DNA of 46,598 bases from Chromobacterium haemolyticum DSM 19808. Its GTDB lineage: Bacteria > Pseudomonadota > Gammaproteobacteria > Burkholderiales > Chromobacteriaceae. The translations under genes and the position numbers were made by a program. Positions 9,997-20,841 of this stretch are shown here, piece by piece (positions within the stretch are counted from its first letter, which is position 1; every line of letters starts with the position of its first letter). The DNA is taken from the NCBI RefSeq assembly GCF_000711885.1, contig NZ_JONK01000035.1, forward strand, positions 1 through 46,598, read 5' to 3'. The notes under the pieces are model-generated. The model was not told where the DNA came from. It worked only from the letters and a program-made list of their open reading frames with translations, and ran no database searches.

Positions 9997-11113
9997 GCTC
10001 GTAATAGTCTTTATGGTTGTTTTGGGAAGGATGCACGCATTCGGCAACCGCCGCGCGCAAGAGTTCCAGGCCGGCGCCGGTCAGGGCCGAAACCCGCACA
10101 GAAACCGGACGGCCCGTCGCGTCGCGCTCAATCTCCGGCTCCATTTCGCGCAGATCGCACTTGTTCCAGACCAGCAATTGCGGAATGCCGTCCGCGCCGA
10201 TCTCCGTCAACACTTTGTTGACTTCCTCGATCTGCACATCGCGCATATCGCTGGAGCAATCCACCACATGCAACAAGAGGTCCGCACGCACGGTTTCTTC
10301 CAGGGTCGCGCGGAACGCGGCCACCAGAGTGTGGGGCAGATCGCGGATAAAGCCCACCGTATCGGAAATCACGATGGATGTCTCGTGGTTAAGAAACAGC
10401 TTGCGACTGGTGGTGTCCAGCGTAGCGAACAGCTGGTCCGCGGCATAGATCCGCGCCTTGGTCAGCGCATTGAACAAAGTGGACTTGCCGGCGTTGGTGT
10501 AGCCGACGATGGACACCGAAGCAATGCCGGCTCGTCCGCGTCCTTTGCGCTGAGTATTGCGTTGTTTTTGCACTTGGGCCAGACGCTCTTTCAGCGCCTT
10601 GACGCGGATGCCCAGCAGCCGACGGTCGGTTTCAAGCTGGGTTTCACCGGGGCCGCGCAGGCCGATGCCGCCCTTTTGCCGCTCCAAGTGGGTCCAGCCG
10701 CGCACCAGGCGGGTAGACATATGGGACAGCTGGGCCAATTCGACTTGCAGCTTGCCCTCATGGCTGCGCGCGCGCTGCGCGAAAATATCCAGAATCAGAC
10801 TGTTGCGGTCGATAACGCGACACTGCAGCGCCCGCTCCAGATTGCGCTCCTGACCAGGCGCCAAGGCATGGTTGAATATCACTACATTGGCATCAGTGGC
10901 GCGCACCAGCAGGCCGATTTCCTCAACCTTGCCCTTGCCCGCGAACAACGCGGCGTCCGGGCGCTGCCGCTTGCCCTGCACCACGCCCATCACCTCGACG
11001 CCGGCGCTCTTGACCAGCTCGGCGCACTCGGCGATGTTTTCCTGGTAATCGGCATCTCCAAAATCCAGGCAGACCAGAACCGCCTGGTCGCCTAAGTCGG
11101 GACGATCAAACAC
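9983..11113 (-). CDS. hflX: GTPase HflX
   Basis: Ribosome-associated TRAFAC GTPase that splits stalled or heat-damaged 70S ribosomes. The HflX N-terminal nucleotide-binding domain is followed by the G domain with P-loop GYTNAGKSTLFN, switch DTVGF and NKCD. I place the start at the GTG at 11113, giving MFDRPDLGDQAVLVCL, which matches the family N-terminus; an open TTG at 11158 would add 15 residues but lies against a hairpin. It is downstream of hfq and overlaps hflK. Start choice is less certain than identity. Confidence 0.93.
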   Translation of the reverse strand: MFDRPDLGDQAVLVCLDFGDADYQENIAECAELVKSAGVEVMGVVQGKRQRPDAALFAGKGKVEEIGLLVRATDANVVIFNHALAPGQERNLERALQCRVIDRNSLILDIFAQRARSHEGKLQVELAQLSHMSTRLVRGWTHLERQKGGIGLRGPGETQLETDRRLLGIRVKALKERLAQVQKQRNTQRKGRGRAGIASVSIVGYTNAGKSTLFNALTKARIYAADQLFATLDTTSRKLFLNHETSIVISDTVGFIRDLPHTLVAAFRATLEETVRADLLLHVVDCSSDMRDVQIEEVNKVLTEIGADGIPQLLVWNKCDLREMEPEIERDATGRPVSVRVSALTGAGLELLRAAVAECVHPSQNNHKDYYEHVAE

Positions 11114-11158
11114 TATTCGGAAACCATAGTTGGGGCGCAAAAGATAAAAGGCCGACAA

Positions 11159-11179
11159 GCCGCGCCTGATTGGCGCGGC
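11159..11179 (-). terminator. Hairpin between hfq and hflX
   Basis: Perfect 8-bp stem GCCGCGCC/GGCGCGGC around a 5-nt loop, 32 bp after the hfq stop. The run of T that follows is poor (TTGTCGGCCTTTT), so this is more likely an attenuator or an RNA-stabilising 3' end for hfq mRNA than a full stop. Confidence 0.45.
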
Positions 11180-11210
11180 CGATCGGCCCGGTTACAAGCA
11201 CAGCAACGCT

Positions 11211-11468
11211 TTAGGCGTCTTGCTGCTCCTGCTTTTGCACCGGGTGTTCATGGGGAAGATTGACCGGACGGGCGGGCACAACGGTGGAAATGGCGTGTTT
11301 GTACACCATCTGGGTCACCGTGTTTTTCAACAGCACCACGTACTGGTCAAAGGATTCTACCTGACCCTGAAGTTTAATGCCGTTCACCAGGTAGATGGAC
11401 ACCGGCACATGTTCCTTACGCAGGATGTTCAGGAACGGGTCTTGTAACATTTGCCCTTTAGAGCTCAT
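11211..11468 (-). CDS. hfq: RNA chaperone Hfq
   Basis: 85-residue Sm-like protein that forms a hexameric ring and pairs small RNAs with mRNAs. Sm1 spans about residues 8-50 ([19 protein letters not shown]), and Sm2 contains the conserved YKHAIST. The short C-terminal tail is Gln/His-rich ([13 protein letters not shown]). The length fits betaproteobacterial Hfq. It sits between der and hflX; the 89 bp upstream would hold its promoter, but no convincing -35/-10 pair was found there. Confidence 0.98.
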   Translation of the reverse strand: MSSKGQMLQDPFLNILRKEHVPVSIYLVNGIKLQGQVESFDQYVVLLKNTVTQMVYKHAISTVVPARPVNLPHEHPVQKQEQQDA

Positions 11469-11557
11469 TCGTTATTCTCCGAATCGTTGATTGTTGTATT
11501 AACTGAACCTTACAGCCCGGTTGTCTGCTTATTATTAGCAGAAAACATCCCGGCGTA

Positions 11558-12985
11558 CTATTTTTTACTGCTGCTGCCCTTGCCGTTCTTGCCGTAACGC
11601 ACTTCTTTTTCGCGTCCGCGCATTTTGGACATCGGCTTGGGCTTGGCTCGGGACTTCTCCTTGCCGTCGTCGGTGTCGAACGGATTTTCCGAAGACTTGT
11701 ACTGCACGCGCAACGGCGTGCCCTGCAGCTTGAACACTTTCCGGAAAGTATGTTCCAGATAGCGGGTATAACTGTTCGGCACCGCATCCAGCGCATTGCC
11801 GTGCACAACAATAATGGGCGGATTCTGCCCCCCCTGGTGCGCATAGCGCATCTTCGGGCGAATCAGGCCTGAGCGCGGAGGCTGCTGACGTTCCAGCGCC
11901 ACTTGCAGCACTCGGGTCAGCTTGGGCGTGGCCAGTTTGGCCATGGCCGCCTTGTAGGCCTCGTCGATGGACTTGAACAAGTCTGCCACGCCGCGGCCTT
12001 CAATGGCGGAGATGTAATGGAACTTTGCAAAATCCAGGAAGTTCAGTTTGCGCGCGATCTCGCGGCGCACTGTTTCCTTTTGCTCCCCGTCCAGGTTGTC
12101 CCATTTGTTCACCGCCACCACCAGTGCCCGGCCCGCTTCCAACGCAAAACCGGCGATGGTGGCATCCTGCTCGGAGATATCCAGTTGGGCATCCAGCACC
12201 AGCACCGCCACGTTGGCGTCTTCGATCGCCTTCATGGTCTTGATCACCGAGAACTTCTCCAGCATCTCGCTGACCTTGGCCCGACGACGCACGCCGGCGG
12301 TGTCAATGACGGTGTAGGTATGGCCATCTCGCTCAAAATCAATATATATACTGTCGCGAGTGGTGCCCGCCTGGTCAAAGGCGATGACGCGCTCTTCGCC
12401 CAAGATGGCGTTGACCAGGGTGGACTTGCCGACATTGGGCCGGCCGATCACCGCGAATTTGGGGTGGCGCGAGGCTTCTTCTTCCACTTCTTCGGGGAAG
12501 TCCGCCAGCACCAATTCCATCAATTCGCGCACGCCGTCGCCATGAGCGGCGGAGATCACCAACGGCTCGCCCAGCGCGAGCTCGTGGAATTCCGCGCCGG
12601 CGATGGCGTGGCGCATCCCTTCCGCCTTGTTGACGGCGAGGAAAACCGGACGCTGCAACTGGCGCAAACGGTTGGCGATGATTTTATCTTGCGGCGTCAG
12701 GCCGTTTCGACCATCCACCAGGAACACCACGGCATCGGCTTCGTCCACGGCCTGCAGCGTCTGCTTGGCCATCTCAAACAAGATGCCTTCGTCCACCACC
12801 GGCTCGAAGCCGCCGGTATCGACCACCAGATACGGCTTCTCGCCCACGCGGCCATGGCCATAGTGGCGATCGCGCGTCAGGCCGGGCTGGTCGGCGACCA
12901 GGGCGTCGCGGCTGCGGGTCAGCCGGTTGAATAAGGTCGACTTGCCCACATTGGGGCGGCCGACCAGAGCTACGGTAGGTTTCAT
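11558..12985 (-). CDS. der: Ribosome assembly GTPase Der (EngA)
   Basis: Essential GTPase for 50S subunit assembly. 475 residues with two G domains in tandem: first P-loop [13 protein letters not shown] (residues 8-20) and a second copy [13 protein letters not shown] near residue 180, each with its own DTAG/DTGG and NKxD motifs, then a KH-like domain and a basic, Ser/Lys-rich C-terminus (KGSSSKK). It starts 13 bp after the bamB stop, in the conserved hisS-yfgM-bamB-der order. Confidence 0.98.
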   Translation of the reverse strand: MKPTVALVGRPNVGKSTLFNRLTRSRDALVADQPGLTRDRHYGHGRVGEKPYLVVDTGGFEPVVDEGILFEMAKQTLQAVDEADAVVFLVDGRNGLTPQDKIIANRLRQLQRPVFLAVNKAEGMRHAIAGAEFHELALGEPLVISAAHGDGVRELMELVLADFPEEVEEEASRHPKFAVIGRPNVGKSTLVNAILGEERVIAFDQAGTTRDSIYIDFERDGHTYTVIDTAGVRRRAKVSEMLEKFSVIKTMKAIEDANVAVLVLDAQLDISEQDATIAGFALEAGRALVVAVNKWDNLDGEQKETVRREIARKLNFLDFAKFHYISAIEGRGVADLFKSIDEAYKAAMAKLATPKLTRVLQVALERQQPPRSGLIRPKMRYAHQGGQNPPIIVVHGNALDAVPNSYTRYLEHTFRKVFKLQGTPLRVQYKSSENPFDTDDGKEKSRAKPKPMSKMRGREKEVRYGKNGKGSSSKK

Positions 12986-12998
12986 GAATACTGCTTTA

Positions 12999-14138
12999 TT
13001 ATCCCAAAGTCAGCATCGCCAGACGCCCGTCCTTGCCTTGCATCAAGGCGGACGAACCCAGCGACACCGGTTGATTGGCCAGGGCGGACCCGACCTTGAC
13101 TCGGCCTACGATGCTGCCGCTCTCATTGGATAGCAGATGGGCGTAACCTTCGCCATCGCCAACCAACACGAAGCGGCCCAACAACGCGGGGCCGGTGACG
13201 TCCCGATATTTCAGGTCGTCGGTTTTCCAAATATTGCGGCCGGTGCCGCGGTCAAACGCCCAGACAGAGCCGTCTTCCGCGGTCACGTAGACATTGCGTC
13301 CATCCACGGCCAGGCCACGGCTGGAGGAAATTTCACGCGCCCACAGCAAATTGCCGGAACGCGCCTCGAAGCAGGCCACTCGTCCCTGATAGGCCACCGC
13401 GCACACCTGGCCGGCGTCGAACACCGGCCGCGAAGTCACGTCGGTCATCCGTTCCAGTTCGGTGGCGCCGCGCGGATTGGCCACCGCGCCCTGCCACAAG
13501 GCGTTGCCGGTCTGCGGGTTGATGATGTCCAGGCGGCCGCCGGCTTGCCCCACCATCACCGCTTCCTTGCCCACCGCCTGCATCGAGCCGTTGTTGCGCA
13601 CGGTCAGCTGCGGCAGCACATTGCCGCTGGACCACAGCTGCTTGCCGCCGTCGCTCAGGGAGAACCCGGTCAGGCGCGCGTCGTTGGTGCGCACCAGCAC
13701 CATGTCTCCGGCCACCTGCGGAGCCTCCAGCATCAAGCTGGTCAGTGGCTGTTGCCACAGCACTTTGCCGCTGGCGCGCTCCACCGCCAACAACTTGGCG
13801 TCCTGAGTGCCCACCAGCACCATATCGCCAGCCACGGCGACTCCTGCGCTCAGCTTGCGCTTCAGGTCCACGTCCGCGCTAACGCGGCCGCTAAGGGCGT
13901 CGATGCTGCGCACGCGGCCGTCAGCGTCGGCGCTCACCACCAGGCCGTTGGCGTATACCGGCAGGAAGCCGGCAGCCGGCGCGGCCTGAGTCGCTGTCCA
14001 TTTAACGTCCAAACCCTGCAAGGGTTTGATCGCGGCAAGCGGAGTGGGCTTGAACTGGGTATTGCCTTCAAACCAGCTGGCGCAACCGGCCAGCAGCGAG
14101 GAGGACAGCACAGCGGTCAGCAACAATTGGCGGCGCAT
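12999..14138 (-). CDS. bamB: Outer membrane assembly lipoprotein BamB
   Basis: Lipoprotein subunit of the BAM complex that inserts beta-barrel proteins into the outer membrane. The start at 14138 has an SD GGGAGG inside the end of the upstream gene and gives [19 protein letters not shown], a signal peptide with lipobox and Cys19. The remaining roughly 360 residues show PQQ-type beta-propeller repeats (for example [19 protein letters not shown]). 379 residues, normal for BamB. It starts four bases after the stop of the YfgM-like gene. Confidence 0.95.
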   Translation of the reverse strand: MRRQLLLTAVLSSSLLAGCASWFEGNTQFKPTPLAAIKPLQGLDVKWTATQAAPAAGFLPVYANGLVVSADADGRVRSIDALSGRVSADVDLKRKLSAGVAVAGDMVLVGTQDAKLLAVERASGKVLWQQPLTSLMLEAPQVAGDMVLVRTNDARLTGFSLSDGGKQLWSSGNVLPQLTVRNNGSMQAVGKEAVMVGQAGGRLDIINPQTGNALWQGAVANPRGATELERMTDVTSRPVFDAGQVCAVAYQGRVACFEARSGNLLWAREISSSRGLAVDGRNVYVTAEDGSVWAFDRGTGRNIWKTDDLKYRDVTGPALLGRFVLVGDGEGYAHLLSNESGSIVGRVKVGSALANQPVSLGSSALMQGKDGRLAMLTLG

Positions 14139-14142
14139 GCGA

Positions 14143-14772
14143 TCAGCCTCCCAGCGCATCAAGTTTGGTCTGGATGAACTGGCGGTTGGGCGAATCGCCC
14201 ACCAACTTGGCCAGCGCCGATTTGTAGGCGTCGCGCGCGGCTGCGGCGTCGCCCTTGGCGACCAGCACATCGCCCTTCAAATCCAGGAACAACGCGTCGA
14301 AACCGGCGGGGTGTTCCTTGTTCAGTTCGGCGATCGCGGCGTCGTAAGTTTTCAGATCCAGCAGTAAGGAAGCCAGGCGCAGGCGGGCGATGGCGCTTAC
14401 CGATTCGTCCTTGCTATTGGCCAGCACCCACTCCAACTGACTCTTGGCCAACGCAAGGTCGCTCTTGTCGAAAGCGGCCTTGGCCAGAATCAGCGAGCCC
14501 CGCGTGGCATAGGCCGAGGAGCCGAAGTCGTTCTGCAACAGGGTTACCGCCGACTTCAACTTGGCGATGTCCTTGGCGGCTACCGCCGCGTCGATGTTCT
14601 CGTACGCGGCCGCCGCTTTTTGCGCCTGCTGCTCCTGATGATAGCGGTAGCCTTTGAAACCCAGATAGGCAATGGCGGACGCCGCCAGCACGCCGGCGAT
14701 CAGCTTGCCCCACTGCTGCCAGAAGGCCTTGATCGAATCAATCTGTTCTTGTTCCTGCAAGTCGAACGCCAT
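14143..14772 (-). CDS. YfgM-like ancillary SecYEG subunit
   Basis: 209-residue type II inner-membrane protein with one membrane segment (about 24-41, LIAGVLAASAIAYLGFKG) and a periplasmic TPR-like domain of Ala/Leu-rich helices. In E. coli YfgM binds the SecYEG translocon with PpiD and helps periplasmic folding. It lies between hisS (14-bp gap) and bamB (4-bp gap), the conserved position of yfgM. The start MAFDLQEQEQIDSIKAFW is typical of the family. Confidence 0.9.
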   Translation of the reverse strand: MAFDLQEQEQIDSIKAFWQQWGKLIAGVLAASAIAYLGFKGYRYHQEQQAQKAAAAYENIDAAVAAKDIAKLKSAVTLLQNDFGSSAYATRGSLILAKAAFDKSDLALAKSQLEWVLANSKDESVSAIARLRLASLLLDLKTYDAAIAELNKEHPAGFDALFLDLKGDVLVAKGDAAAARDAYKSALAKLVGDSPNRQFIQTKLDALGG

Positions 14773-14786
14773 TGCGCCCCTCTCCC

Positions 14787-16058
14787 TTAAGCTTTCAGTG
14801 AGATCAGCGTGGCGGCCACCGCTTCCGCCGCCACAGTTTGTTGGTCCATCTCGGCGCGCAGCGCCTTGATCACCGCCTGACCCGTCTTGATTTCATTTTC
14901 GCCGACGATGACGGCGAACTGCGCGCCGCTGCCGTCGGCTTTTTTCATTTGCGACTTGAAACTGCCTTCGCCCAAGTGCTGCACCACCGAAAGGCCGGCT
15001 GCGCGAAGGCTTTGCGCCAGCTTCATCGCATACAGCGCCGCGCCTTCGCCTTGGTTCACCAGATAAATGTCGACGCTGCGTTGCGCCGGCAGCAGTTGCT
15101 TGTCCTGCAGCAACAGCACCACGCGCTCCAAGCCCATGCCGAAACCAATGCCGGCGGCGGGCTTGCCGCCCAGTTGTTCGATCAGGCCGTCATAGCGGCC
15201 GCCGGCGCAAATCGTGCCTTGCGCGCCAAGCTCGCTGGTCACCCACTCAAACACCGACTGGTTGTAGTAATCCAGCCCACGCACCAGTCGCGGGTTTTCC
15301 ACGAAGTCGACGCCCAGCTCGCGGATCATCGCCTTCCAGCCTTCGTAATGCGCGCGGGACGCCTCGCCCAGATAGTCGGACAGCTTGGGAGCCTCGTTGG
15401 CCATCTGCTGCAAGGCAGGGTTTTTGGTGTCAAGCACGCGCAGGGGGTTGCTGTACATGCGACGCTTGCCGTCTTCGTCCAGAATATCCACGTGCTTTTC
15501 CAGATAGGCGATCAGCGCCTGACGATGCGCGGCGCGTTCCTCCTGGTTGCCCAGCGAATTGATTTCCAGGCGCACATACTGGGACAGGCCCAGGCGACGC
15601 CACAAATCGGCAGTCATCGCGATGATTTCGGCATCAATGTCCGGACCGCCAAAGCCCAACGCCTCCACGCCCATCTGGTGGAACTGGCGATAACGGCCTT
15701 TCTGCGGGCGTTCATGACGGAACATCGGCCCCATGTACCACAGCTTCTGGGTGGCATTGTACAGAAGGTTGTGCTCGACCACCGCGCGCAGGGTGCCCGC
15801 GGTGCCTTCGGGACGCAGCGTCAGGCTGTCGCCGTTCAGGCTGTCGATGAAGGTGTACATCTCCTTCTCCACCACGTCGGTGACTTCGCCGATGGCGCGA
15901 ACAAACAGCGGCGTGGTTTCGACGATGGGGGTGCGGATATTCTGGTAACCGTAGTCGGCCAGCAGCTCGCGGAGTTTGCCTTCAAAAAATTCCCACTGGT
16001 AGGACTCGGCCGGCAGCACGTCATTCATGCCTTTGACCGCTTGATATTTTTGAGCCAT
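14787..16058 (-). CDS. hisS: Histidyl-tRNA synthetase
   Basis: Class II aminoacyl-tRNA synthetase charging tRNA-His. 423 residues, starting [16 protein letters not shown]. Class II motif 2 appears around [17 protein letters not shown], the histidine-A motif as [15 protein letters not shown], and motif 3 as [12 protein letters not shown]; an anticodon-binding domain follows. It lies downstream of ispG with a 56-bp gap and is followed by yfgM. Confidence 0.98.
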   Translation of the reverse strand: MAQKYQAVKGMNDVLPAESYQWEFFEGKLRELLADYGYQNIRTPIVETTPLFVRAIGEVTDVVEKEMYTFIDSLNGDSLTLRPEGTAGTLRAVVEHNLLYNATQKLWYMGPMFRHERPQKGRYRQFHQMGVEALGFGGPDIDAEIIAMTADLWRRLGLSQYVRLEINSLGNQEERAAHRQALIAYLEKHVDILDEDGKRRMYSNPLRVLDTKNPALQQMANEAPKLSDYLGEASRAHYEGWKAMIRELGVDFVENPRLVRGLDYYNQSVFEWVTSELGAQGTICAGGRYDGLIEQLGGKPAAGIGFGMGLERVVLLLQDKQLLPAQRSVDIYLVNQGEGAALYAMKLAQSLRAAGLSVVQHLGEGSFKSQMKKADGSGAQFAVIVGENEIKTGQAVIKALRAEMDQQTVAAEAVAATLISLKA

Positions 16059-16114
16059 TGCTTGTTTTCTTGTATATCGCTTGAATCAATGCCCGGTCAT
16101 TGCGCCAAACGCGC

Positions 16115-17398
16115 TCAAACGCCTACCGGACGAATCGGAATGGTGCGGCTGCCGCCCTCGCGGCGCTTAGCGCCGCCTTCGCCATAACGGCTTTGCACGT
16201 AGCGATCAACCAAGGCGGTGAACTCGGCGGCGATGTTGTCGCCCTTGAGGGTAACATCCTTTTGACCGTCGACGTAAACCGGCGCCACCGGCACCTCGCC
16301 GGTGCCGGGCAGCGAGATGCCGATATCGGCCAACTTGCTCTCTCCCGGGCCGTTGACAACGCAGCCCATCACCGCCACCTTCATGTCCTCTACGCCCGGG
16401 TACTGCAAACGCCATACCGGCATCTGGGTGCGCAGATAATTCTGGATCTGGTCCGCCAGCTCCTGGAAAAAGGTACTGGTGGTGCGGCCGCAACCCGGAC
16501 AAGCGGTCACCAACGGGGTGAAGCTGCGCAGACCCATGGTTTGCAGCAACTCTTGCGCCACCACCACTTCCTTGGTGCGCGCCTCGCCCGGCTGCGGCGT
16601 CAGCGAGATGCGAATAGTGTCGCCGATGCCTTGCTGCAGCAAGATCGCCAGCGCCGCGCTGGATGCGACGATGCCCTTGGAACCCATGCCGGCCTCGGTC
16701 AGCCCCAGGTGCAAGGGGAAGTTGCAGCGGCTGCCCAGATCGCGGTACACGGTGATCAGATCCTGAACATTGCTGACCTTGCAGGACAGCAGGATTTGCT
16801 CGGCCGGCAACCCCAGTTCCATCGCTTTGTCGGCGGACTCCAGCGCGGAAACGATCAACGCTTCGCGCATCAGTTGCTCCAGGGGCAGCGGCTGGGCGAC
16901 GCGGTTGTTGGCGTCCATCATTCTGGCCAGCAAAGCCTGATCCAGGCTGCCCCAGTTGACGCCGATGCGCACGGGCTTGCCGTACTCGATGGCGGTGCGG
17001 ATCATGAAGGCGAACTTGTCATCGCCCTTGGCGCCCTTGCCCACATTGCCCGGATTGATCCGGTACTTGGCCAAGGCCTGCGCGCAGTCGGGATATTCCC
17101 TAAGCAGGCGATCGCCATTGAAATGAAAATCGCCAACCAAGGGGACGGCACAGCCGGCGTCGTCCAGGCGCTGGCGGATTTCCGCCACCTTGGCCGCCGC
17201 CTCCGGGGAGTTGACGGTGATGCGCACCAGCTCGGATCCGGCTTCCGCCAGTTCCAGCACTTGCCGCACCGTGGCCGCGGCGTCGGCGGTATCGGTATTG
17301 GTCATGGACTGCACCACCACCGGAGCATCCGACCCTACAATGACATGCCCCACCCGAGCCTGCAGGGTGGGGCGTCGCGCGATGTTCACGCTATCCAT
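16115..17398 (-). CDS. ispG: 4-hydroxy-3-methylbut-2-enyl diphosphate synthase (flavodoxin)
   Basis: Penultimate enzyme of the MEP isoprenoid pathway, converting MEcPP to HMBPP. 427 residues: a TIM barrel with [11 protein letters not shown] near the start, then the [4Fe-4S] domain whose cysteines are visible in [11 protein letters not shown] and [12 protein letters not shown]. The two-domain length fits proteobacterial IspG. It sits between rodZ (13-bp gap) and hisS in the order also known from E. coli. Confidence 0.97.
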   Translation of the reverse strand: MDSVNIARRPTLQARVGHVIVGSDAPVVVQSMTNTDTADAAATVRQVLELAEAGSELVRITVNSPEAAAKVAEIRQRLDDAGCAVPLVGDFHFNGDRLLREYPDCAQALAKYRINPGNVGKGAKGDDKFAFMIRTAIEYGKPVRIGVNWGSLDQALLARMMDANNRVAQPLPLEQLMREALIVSALESADKAMELGLPAEQILLSCKVSNVQDLITVYRDLGSRCNFPLHLGLTEAGMGSKGIVASSAALAILLQQGIGDTIRISLTPQPGEARTKEVVVAQELLQTMGLRSFTPLVTACPGCGRTTSTFFQELADQIQNYLRTQMPVWRLQYPGVEDMKVAVMGCVVNGPGESKLADIGISLPGTGEVPVAPVYVDGQKDVTLKGDNIAAEFTALVDRYVQSRYGEGGAKRREGGSRTIPIRPVGV

Positions 17399-17411
17399 TC
17401 GCTACCTTGAA

Positions 17412-18344
17412 TTACTTGAGTTCCAGCTTTGCCGTGGTGCCGCGGATCTTGTCCGAGAGGTCCACCGCTTGGCCATTGAAATTCACTGCCACTTGCGAGG
17501 CGTTGCCGATCACCAGCTTGAACGGCGGCGTGCCGACCGCTTCCTGGGTACTGCCCGGCTGCAAGGTCTGGAATACCAGCTTCTTGCCCGTGGCGTCCAC
17601 CACGGACACCCAGGCTTCAGCCTCCTTGACCGTCAACACCAGCTTGCCGCTGGCGGCCGCCGCCGCGGCGGCGCTGGCCTGCGGCTTGGCAAGCGGCGGC
17701 GCCGACGGAAGCGGCGCGCTGGCCACGCTGGCCGCCTTGACCGGCTGCGGCGCGGAAGCCGGAGAAGGCGCGACGATGGCTGCCGGCGCCGAAGCCGGCG
17801 TCTCCACGGAGAATGCGGCGGGAGCGGAGGCTTCGTCCATCGGCGCTGAAGACAGCTCAGTCGCGATGGCGGAAGAAGCGTCTGCAGCCGGCCGGCTGTC
17901 GCCGCCGTGGTTGCTGGCCAGCCATGCGACGCCGCCGCCCAGGGCCGCCACCACCAGCAGGCCTACAATCCACTTGCCGGAAGAGCCGCCCTCCTCCAAC
18001 GCCGCTGGCTCGCCGACATGCCCCGGAGCCTCATGCGCGCCGTCGCGCACCAGATTGGCGACGTCGTTGACGGCGGAAGGAAACTGCCTGTCCAGCGCAT
18101 GCATCAACGGTTCGGGATCAATCTGCAAAAACCGGGCGTAATTACGCACAAAGCCGCGCACGAAGGTCGCGCCCGGCAAGATCGTGAAATCGTCGCGCTC
18201 TATCGCTTCCAACTGCCGCATCGACAGTTTCAGCCTATCCGCGACTTCCCCCAAACCCATGCCGGCCGCTTCGCGAGCGGCCTTCAGCCGGGCGCCGACG
18301 CTGGATTCCGTCGGTTGTCCCTGTTGTTCGAATTGTTGCTCCAT
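17412..18344 (-). CDS. rodZ: Cytoskeletal protein RodZ
   Basis: Bitopic membrane protein that links MreB to the elongasome and supports rod shape. From the ATG at 18344 it has 310 residues: a Cro/CI-type helix-turn-helix at about 15-80 (VGARLKAAREAAGMGLGEV), a membrane segment at about 147-168 (WIVGLLVVAALGGGVAWLAS), an Ala/Pro/Ser-rich periplasmic linker, and a C-terminal DUF4115 domain. Upstream in-frame codons overlap pilW and are not used. It starts two bases after the pilW stop. Confidence 0.92.
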   Translation of the reverse strand: MEQQFEQQGQPTESSVGARLKAAREAAGMGLGEVADRLKLSMRQLEAIERDDFTILPGATFVRGFVRNYARFLQIDPEPLMHALDRQFPSAVNDVANLVRDGAHEAPGHVGEPAALEEGGSSGKWIVGLLVVAALGGGVAWLASNHGGDSRPAADASSAIATELSSAPMDEASAPAAFSVETPASAPAAIVAPSPASAPQPVKAASVASAPLPSAPPLAKPQASAAAAAAASGKLVLTVKEAEAWVSVVDATGKKLVFQTLQPGSTQEAVGTPPFKLVIGNASQVAVNFNGQAVDLSDKIRGTTAKLELK

Positions 18345-18346
18345 CC

Positions 18347-19090
18347 TCAGCTTCCACTCAACAGCAGTTGTGTTTCTTTGGAATCCGGATAACGGTTCTT
18401 GAGCGCGGCGGAACATTCGCTTTCCAACGTCCTGTTGCCGCTCTTGCGCCCAATCTGCACGCCAAGCCACAGGTCGTCGGCTTGCAGCGCCGCGCTCTTG
18501 CCTATCCGTTCGAAATAGAAAGCAGCCAATTTGGCATTACCCAGCCCAAGATGCAACTGTGCTAATTCCCGCAGCGCGGGCGCGAAATTGGGCGCGGCGC
18601 GCAGCGCCGCCAGCAAGTAATCGTTGGCCTGCTCTTGATTGCCGGCCTTGGCGCTGCAATGCCCCAGGTTCAAATAAGCCGTCTGAGGCGAATCATACAG
18701 CGGGTTGGCCAGCGCTTTCTGAAAATAGGACAAAGAATCCTGCAGCCGGTTTCGATCGCACAAAAACAAACCGTAATTATTGTTGGCCTCGGGGTTGCTT
18801 GGATCCAGTTGCAGGGCCTTGCGGTAATTGGCTTCGGCGGGCCCGTCCTCGCGCAACTGGGTCAAAACATAAGCTCGGGACACATAGGCCGGGACATAGG
18901 CCGGGTCCGCGGCGACGGCCTGATCCGCCGTTTCGAGCGCCACTTTGTAATTGCCGATCTTGGCGTATTCAATCGCCAGCTGGCTGCGTATCGTCGCCAA
19001 CTCGCGCGACACCTCGGCATCGGCGGCAAATGCGGTTGAACTCACAGCCATCCATAAACAGGCCATCAACCCCATTTGCCGTATCGTCAT
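18347..19090 (-). CDS. pilW: Type IV pilus biogenesis protein PilW (PilF)
   Basis: 247-residue TPR protein. In Pseudomonas PilF is the outer-membrane pilotin that allows PilQ secretin assembly; in Neisseria PilW stabilises pili. Several TPR units are visible ([40 protein letters not shown]). The N-terminus is a cleavable signal peptide ending STAFA-ADAE; a Cys occurs at residue 11 but is too early for a normal lipobox. Its start overlaps the rlmN stop as ATGA, so translation is coupled. Confidence 0.85.
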   Translation of the reverse strand: MTIRQMGLMACLWMAVSSTAFAADAEVSRELATIRSQLAIEYAKIGNYKVALETADQAVAADPAYVPAYVSRAYVLTQLREDGPAEANYRKALQLDPSNPEANNNYGLFLCDRNRLQDSLSYFQKALANPLYDSPQTAYLNLGHCSAKAGNQEQANDYLLAALRAAPNFAPALRELAQLHLGLGNAKLAAFYFERIGKSAALQADDLWLGVQIGRKSGNRTLESECSAALKNRYPDSKETQLLLSGS

Positions 19091-20181
19091 TGCTTATTGT
19101 CCTCTACGAGCTGCATCCATTTGGCTTGACGGCGGGTTTTGTCCATCACTTGGCCTGCCAGCTGGCCACAGGCGGCGTCGATGTCGTCGCCGCGCGTTTT
19201 CCGCACCGTCACCACGTAACCGCGTTCCTGCAGAATTTCACGGAACGCGCGAATCGCATTGTTGCTGGAACGCTCATAACCCGAGTTCGGGAACGGATTG
19301 AACGGTATCAGATTGAACTTGCACGGCACGTCCCGCACCAGTTCCAGCAGTTGGCGAGCATGTTCCGGTCTATCGTTGACACCGTCAAGCATCACGTACT
19401 CGAAAGTGATGAAGTCGCGCGGCGCCTTTTCCAGATAGCGCTGACAGGCCGCCATCAACTGCGCCAACGGGTATTTCTTGTTTATAGGCACAATCACGTC
19501 GCGAATGGCGTCGTTGGGCGCGTGCAGCGACACCGCCAGCGCCACGGGGCACTCTTCGCGCAACCGGTCCATCTGCGGCACCAGGCCGGAAGTGGACAAG
19601 GTCACTCGCCTGCGGGACAGGCCGTAGCCATGATCGTCCAGCATGATCTGCATCGCGCTGACCACATTATCGAAATTGGCCAGCGGCTCGCCCATGCCCA
19701 TCATCACCACATTGGACACGACTCGCTCGTTCTTGGGCGTCACGCCCATCGCCTTATTGGCCCACCACAGCTGGCCGATGATCTCGGCGGTGGACAGATT
19801 GCGATTGAAGCCCTGGCGGCCGGTGGAGCAAAAAGTGCACTCCAGCGCGCAGCCCACTTGGGATGACACGCACAAGGTGCCGCGTTCATCCTCGGGGATG
19901 AAGACGGTTTCGACGCCGTTGCCGGTACCGACGTCGAGCAGCCACTTGCGGGTGCCATCACTGGACGCCTGCCCGGTCATCAGCGAGGGAACCTTTACTT
20001 CGGCGCGTTCATGCAGCTTGGCGCGCAAGCTTTTGGCCAGGTCTGTCATCGCGTCGAAGTCGGCTTCCGCCATCTGGTGCATCCAGCGCATCACTTGCTT
20101 GGCGCGAAACGGCTTCTCGCCCATTTCGGCGAAATGCCGGGTCAGCTGGTCCAGATTGAAGTCGAGCAGGTTGGTTTTCAT
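19087..20181 (-). CDS. rlmN: Dual-specificity 23S rRNA/tRNA methyltransferase RlmN
   Basis: Radical SAM enzyme that methylates C2 of A2503 in 23S rRNA and A37 in some tRNAs. The ATG at 20181 has SD GAGGAA and gives 364 residues; the ORF extends seven codons further without support. The radical SAM cluster motif is C111-x3-C115-x2-C118 (CALECTFCS), preceded by Cys104. The catalytic cysteine region appears near the end as [12 protein letters not shown]. It is first in the rlmN-pilW-rodZ-ispG run and lies behind the ndk terminator. Confidence 0.97.
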   Translation of the reverse strand: MKTNLLDFNLDQLTRHFAEMGEKPFRAKQVMRWMHQMAEADFDAMTDLAKSLRAKLHERAEVKVPSLMTGQASSDGTRKWLLDVGTGNGVETVFIPEDERGTLCVSSQVGCALECTFCSTGRQGFNRNLSTAEIIGQLWWANKAMGVTPKNERVVSNVVMMGMGEPLANFDNVVSAMQIMLDDHGYGLSRRRVTLSTSGLVPQMDRLREECPVALAVSLHAPNDAIRDVIVPINKKYPLAQLMAACQRYLEKAPRDFITFEYVMLDGVNDRPEHARQLLELVRDVPCKFNLIPFNPFPNSGYERSSNNAIRAFREILQERGYVVTVRKTRGDDIDAACGQLAGQVMDKTRRQAKWMQLVEDNKQ

Positions 20182-20194
20182 GCATTCCTCGGGA

Positions 20195-20225
20195 TAAAGC
20201 AAAGGCGGTGTGGACGACCGCCTTT
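20195..20225 (-). terminator. Terminator candidate after ndk
   Basis: On the minus strand AAAGGCGGT, 7-nt loop, ACCGCCTTT followed by GCTTT. The 9-bp stem is strong but the T tail is short. It lies 55 bp after the ndk stop and 14 bp before the rlmN start, so partial read-through into rlmN is likely. Confidence 0.6.
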
Positions 20226-20279
20226 TCGACGGAGCCCGTCCATGACGACAGGCTCCGCAAACAACGGAGTACTATGAGA

Positions 20280-20705
20280 TTAGCGGGCGCTGATCTCGGA
20301 TGCAGCAAAGAAATAAGCCACTTCGATCGCGGCGTTTTCCACGCTGTCGGAACCATGAACGGCGTTGGCGTCGATGGAGTCGGCGAAATCGGCGCGGATG
20401 GTGCCGGCTTCAGCCTTCTTCGGATCGGTCGCGCCCATCAGTTCGCGGTTTTTCAGCACGGCGTTTTCGCCTTGCAGCGCCTGGATCATCACCGGGCCGG
20501 ACACCATGAAATCAACCAGATCCTTGAAGAACGGACGGTCTTTGTGCACGGCGTAGAAGCCTTCGGCTTCGGCGCGGGACAGTTGCTTCATCTTGGCGGC
20601 CACGATTTTCAGGCCGGCGGATTCGAAACGATCGTAGATTTTGCCGATGACGTTTTTACCAACGGCGTCCGGCTTAACGATGGACAAGGTGCGTTCAATT
20701 GCCAT
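20280..20705 (-). CDS. ndk: Nucleoside diphosphate kinase
   Basis: Transfers the gamma-phosphate of ATP to nucleoside diphosphates through a phosphohistidine. 141 residues from the ATG at 20705 ([17 protein letters not shown]); the ORF is open seven codons upstream but the standard start fits. The active-site His117 is in the invariant NAVHGSDS. It precedes rlmN, as commonly seen in proteobacteria, and is divergent from the SPOR gene. Confidence 0.98.
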   Translation of the reverse strand: MAIERTLSIVKPDAVGKNVIGKIYDRFESAGLKIVAAKMKQLSRAEAEGFYAVHKDRPFFKDLVDFMVSGPVMIQALQGENAVLKNRELMGATDPKKAEAGTIRADFADSIDANAVHGSDSVENAAIEVAYFFAASEISAR

Positions 20706-20841
20706 ATAAATTCTCCCAAACATCAAGACAAGTGGCTAAACTTGAGTATTATGCAGCCACTCGGGTTACCCAATTTTGACGAACCCGATATTTTAGCAGT
20801 GTTTTCAACCATGTGCTGCACATTTCTCAGTCTCACGGACC

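Noticed and set aside
20762-20787. Inverted repeat CGGGTT-N14-AACCCG between ndk and the SPOR gene as an operator
   Set aside because: Six-base arms with a long gap are expected by chance in this DNA, and no promoter could be fitted around it.
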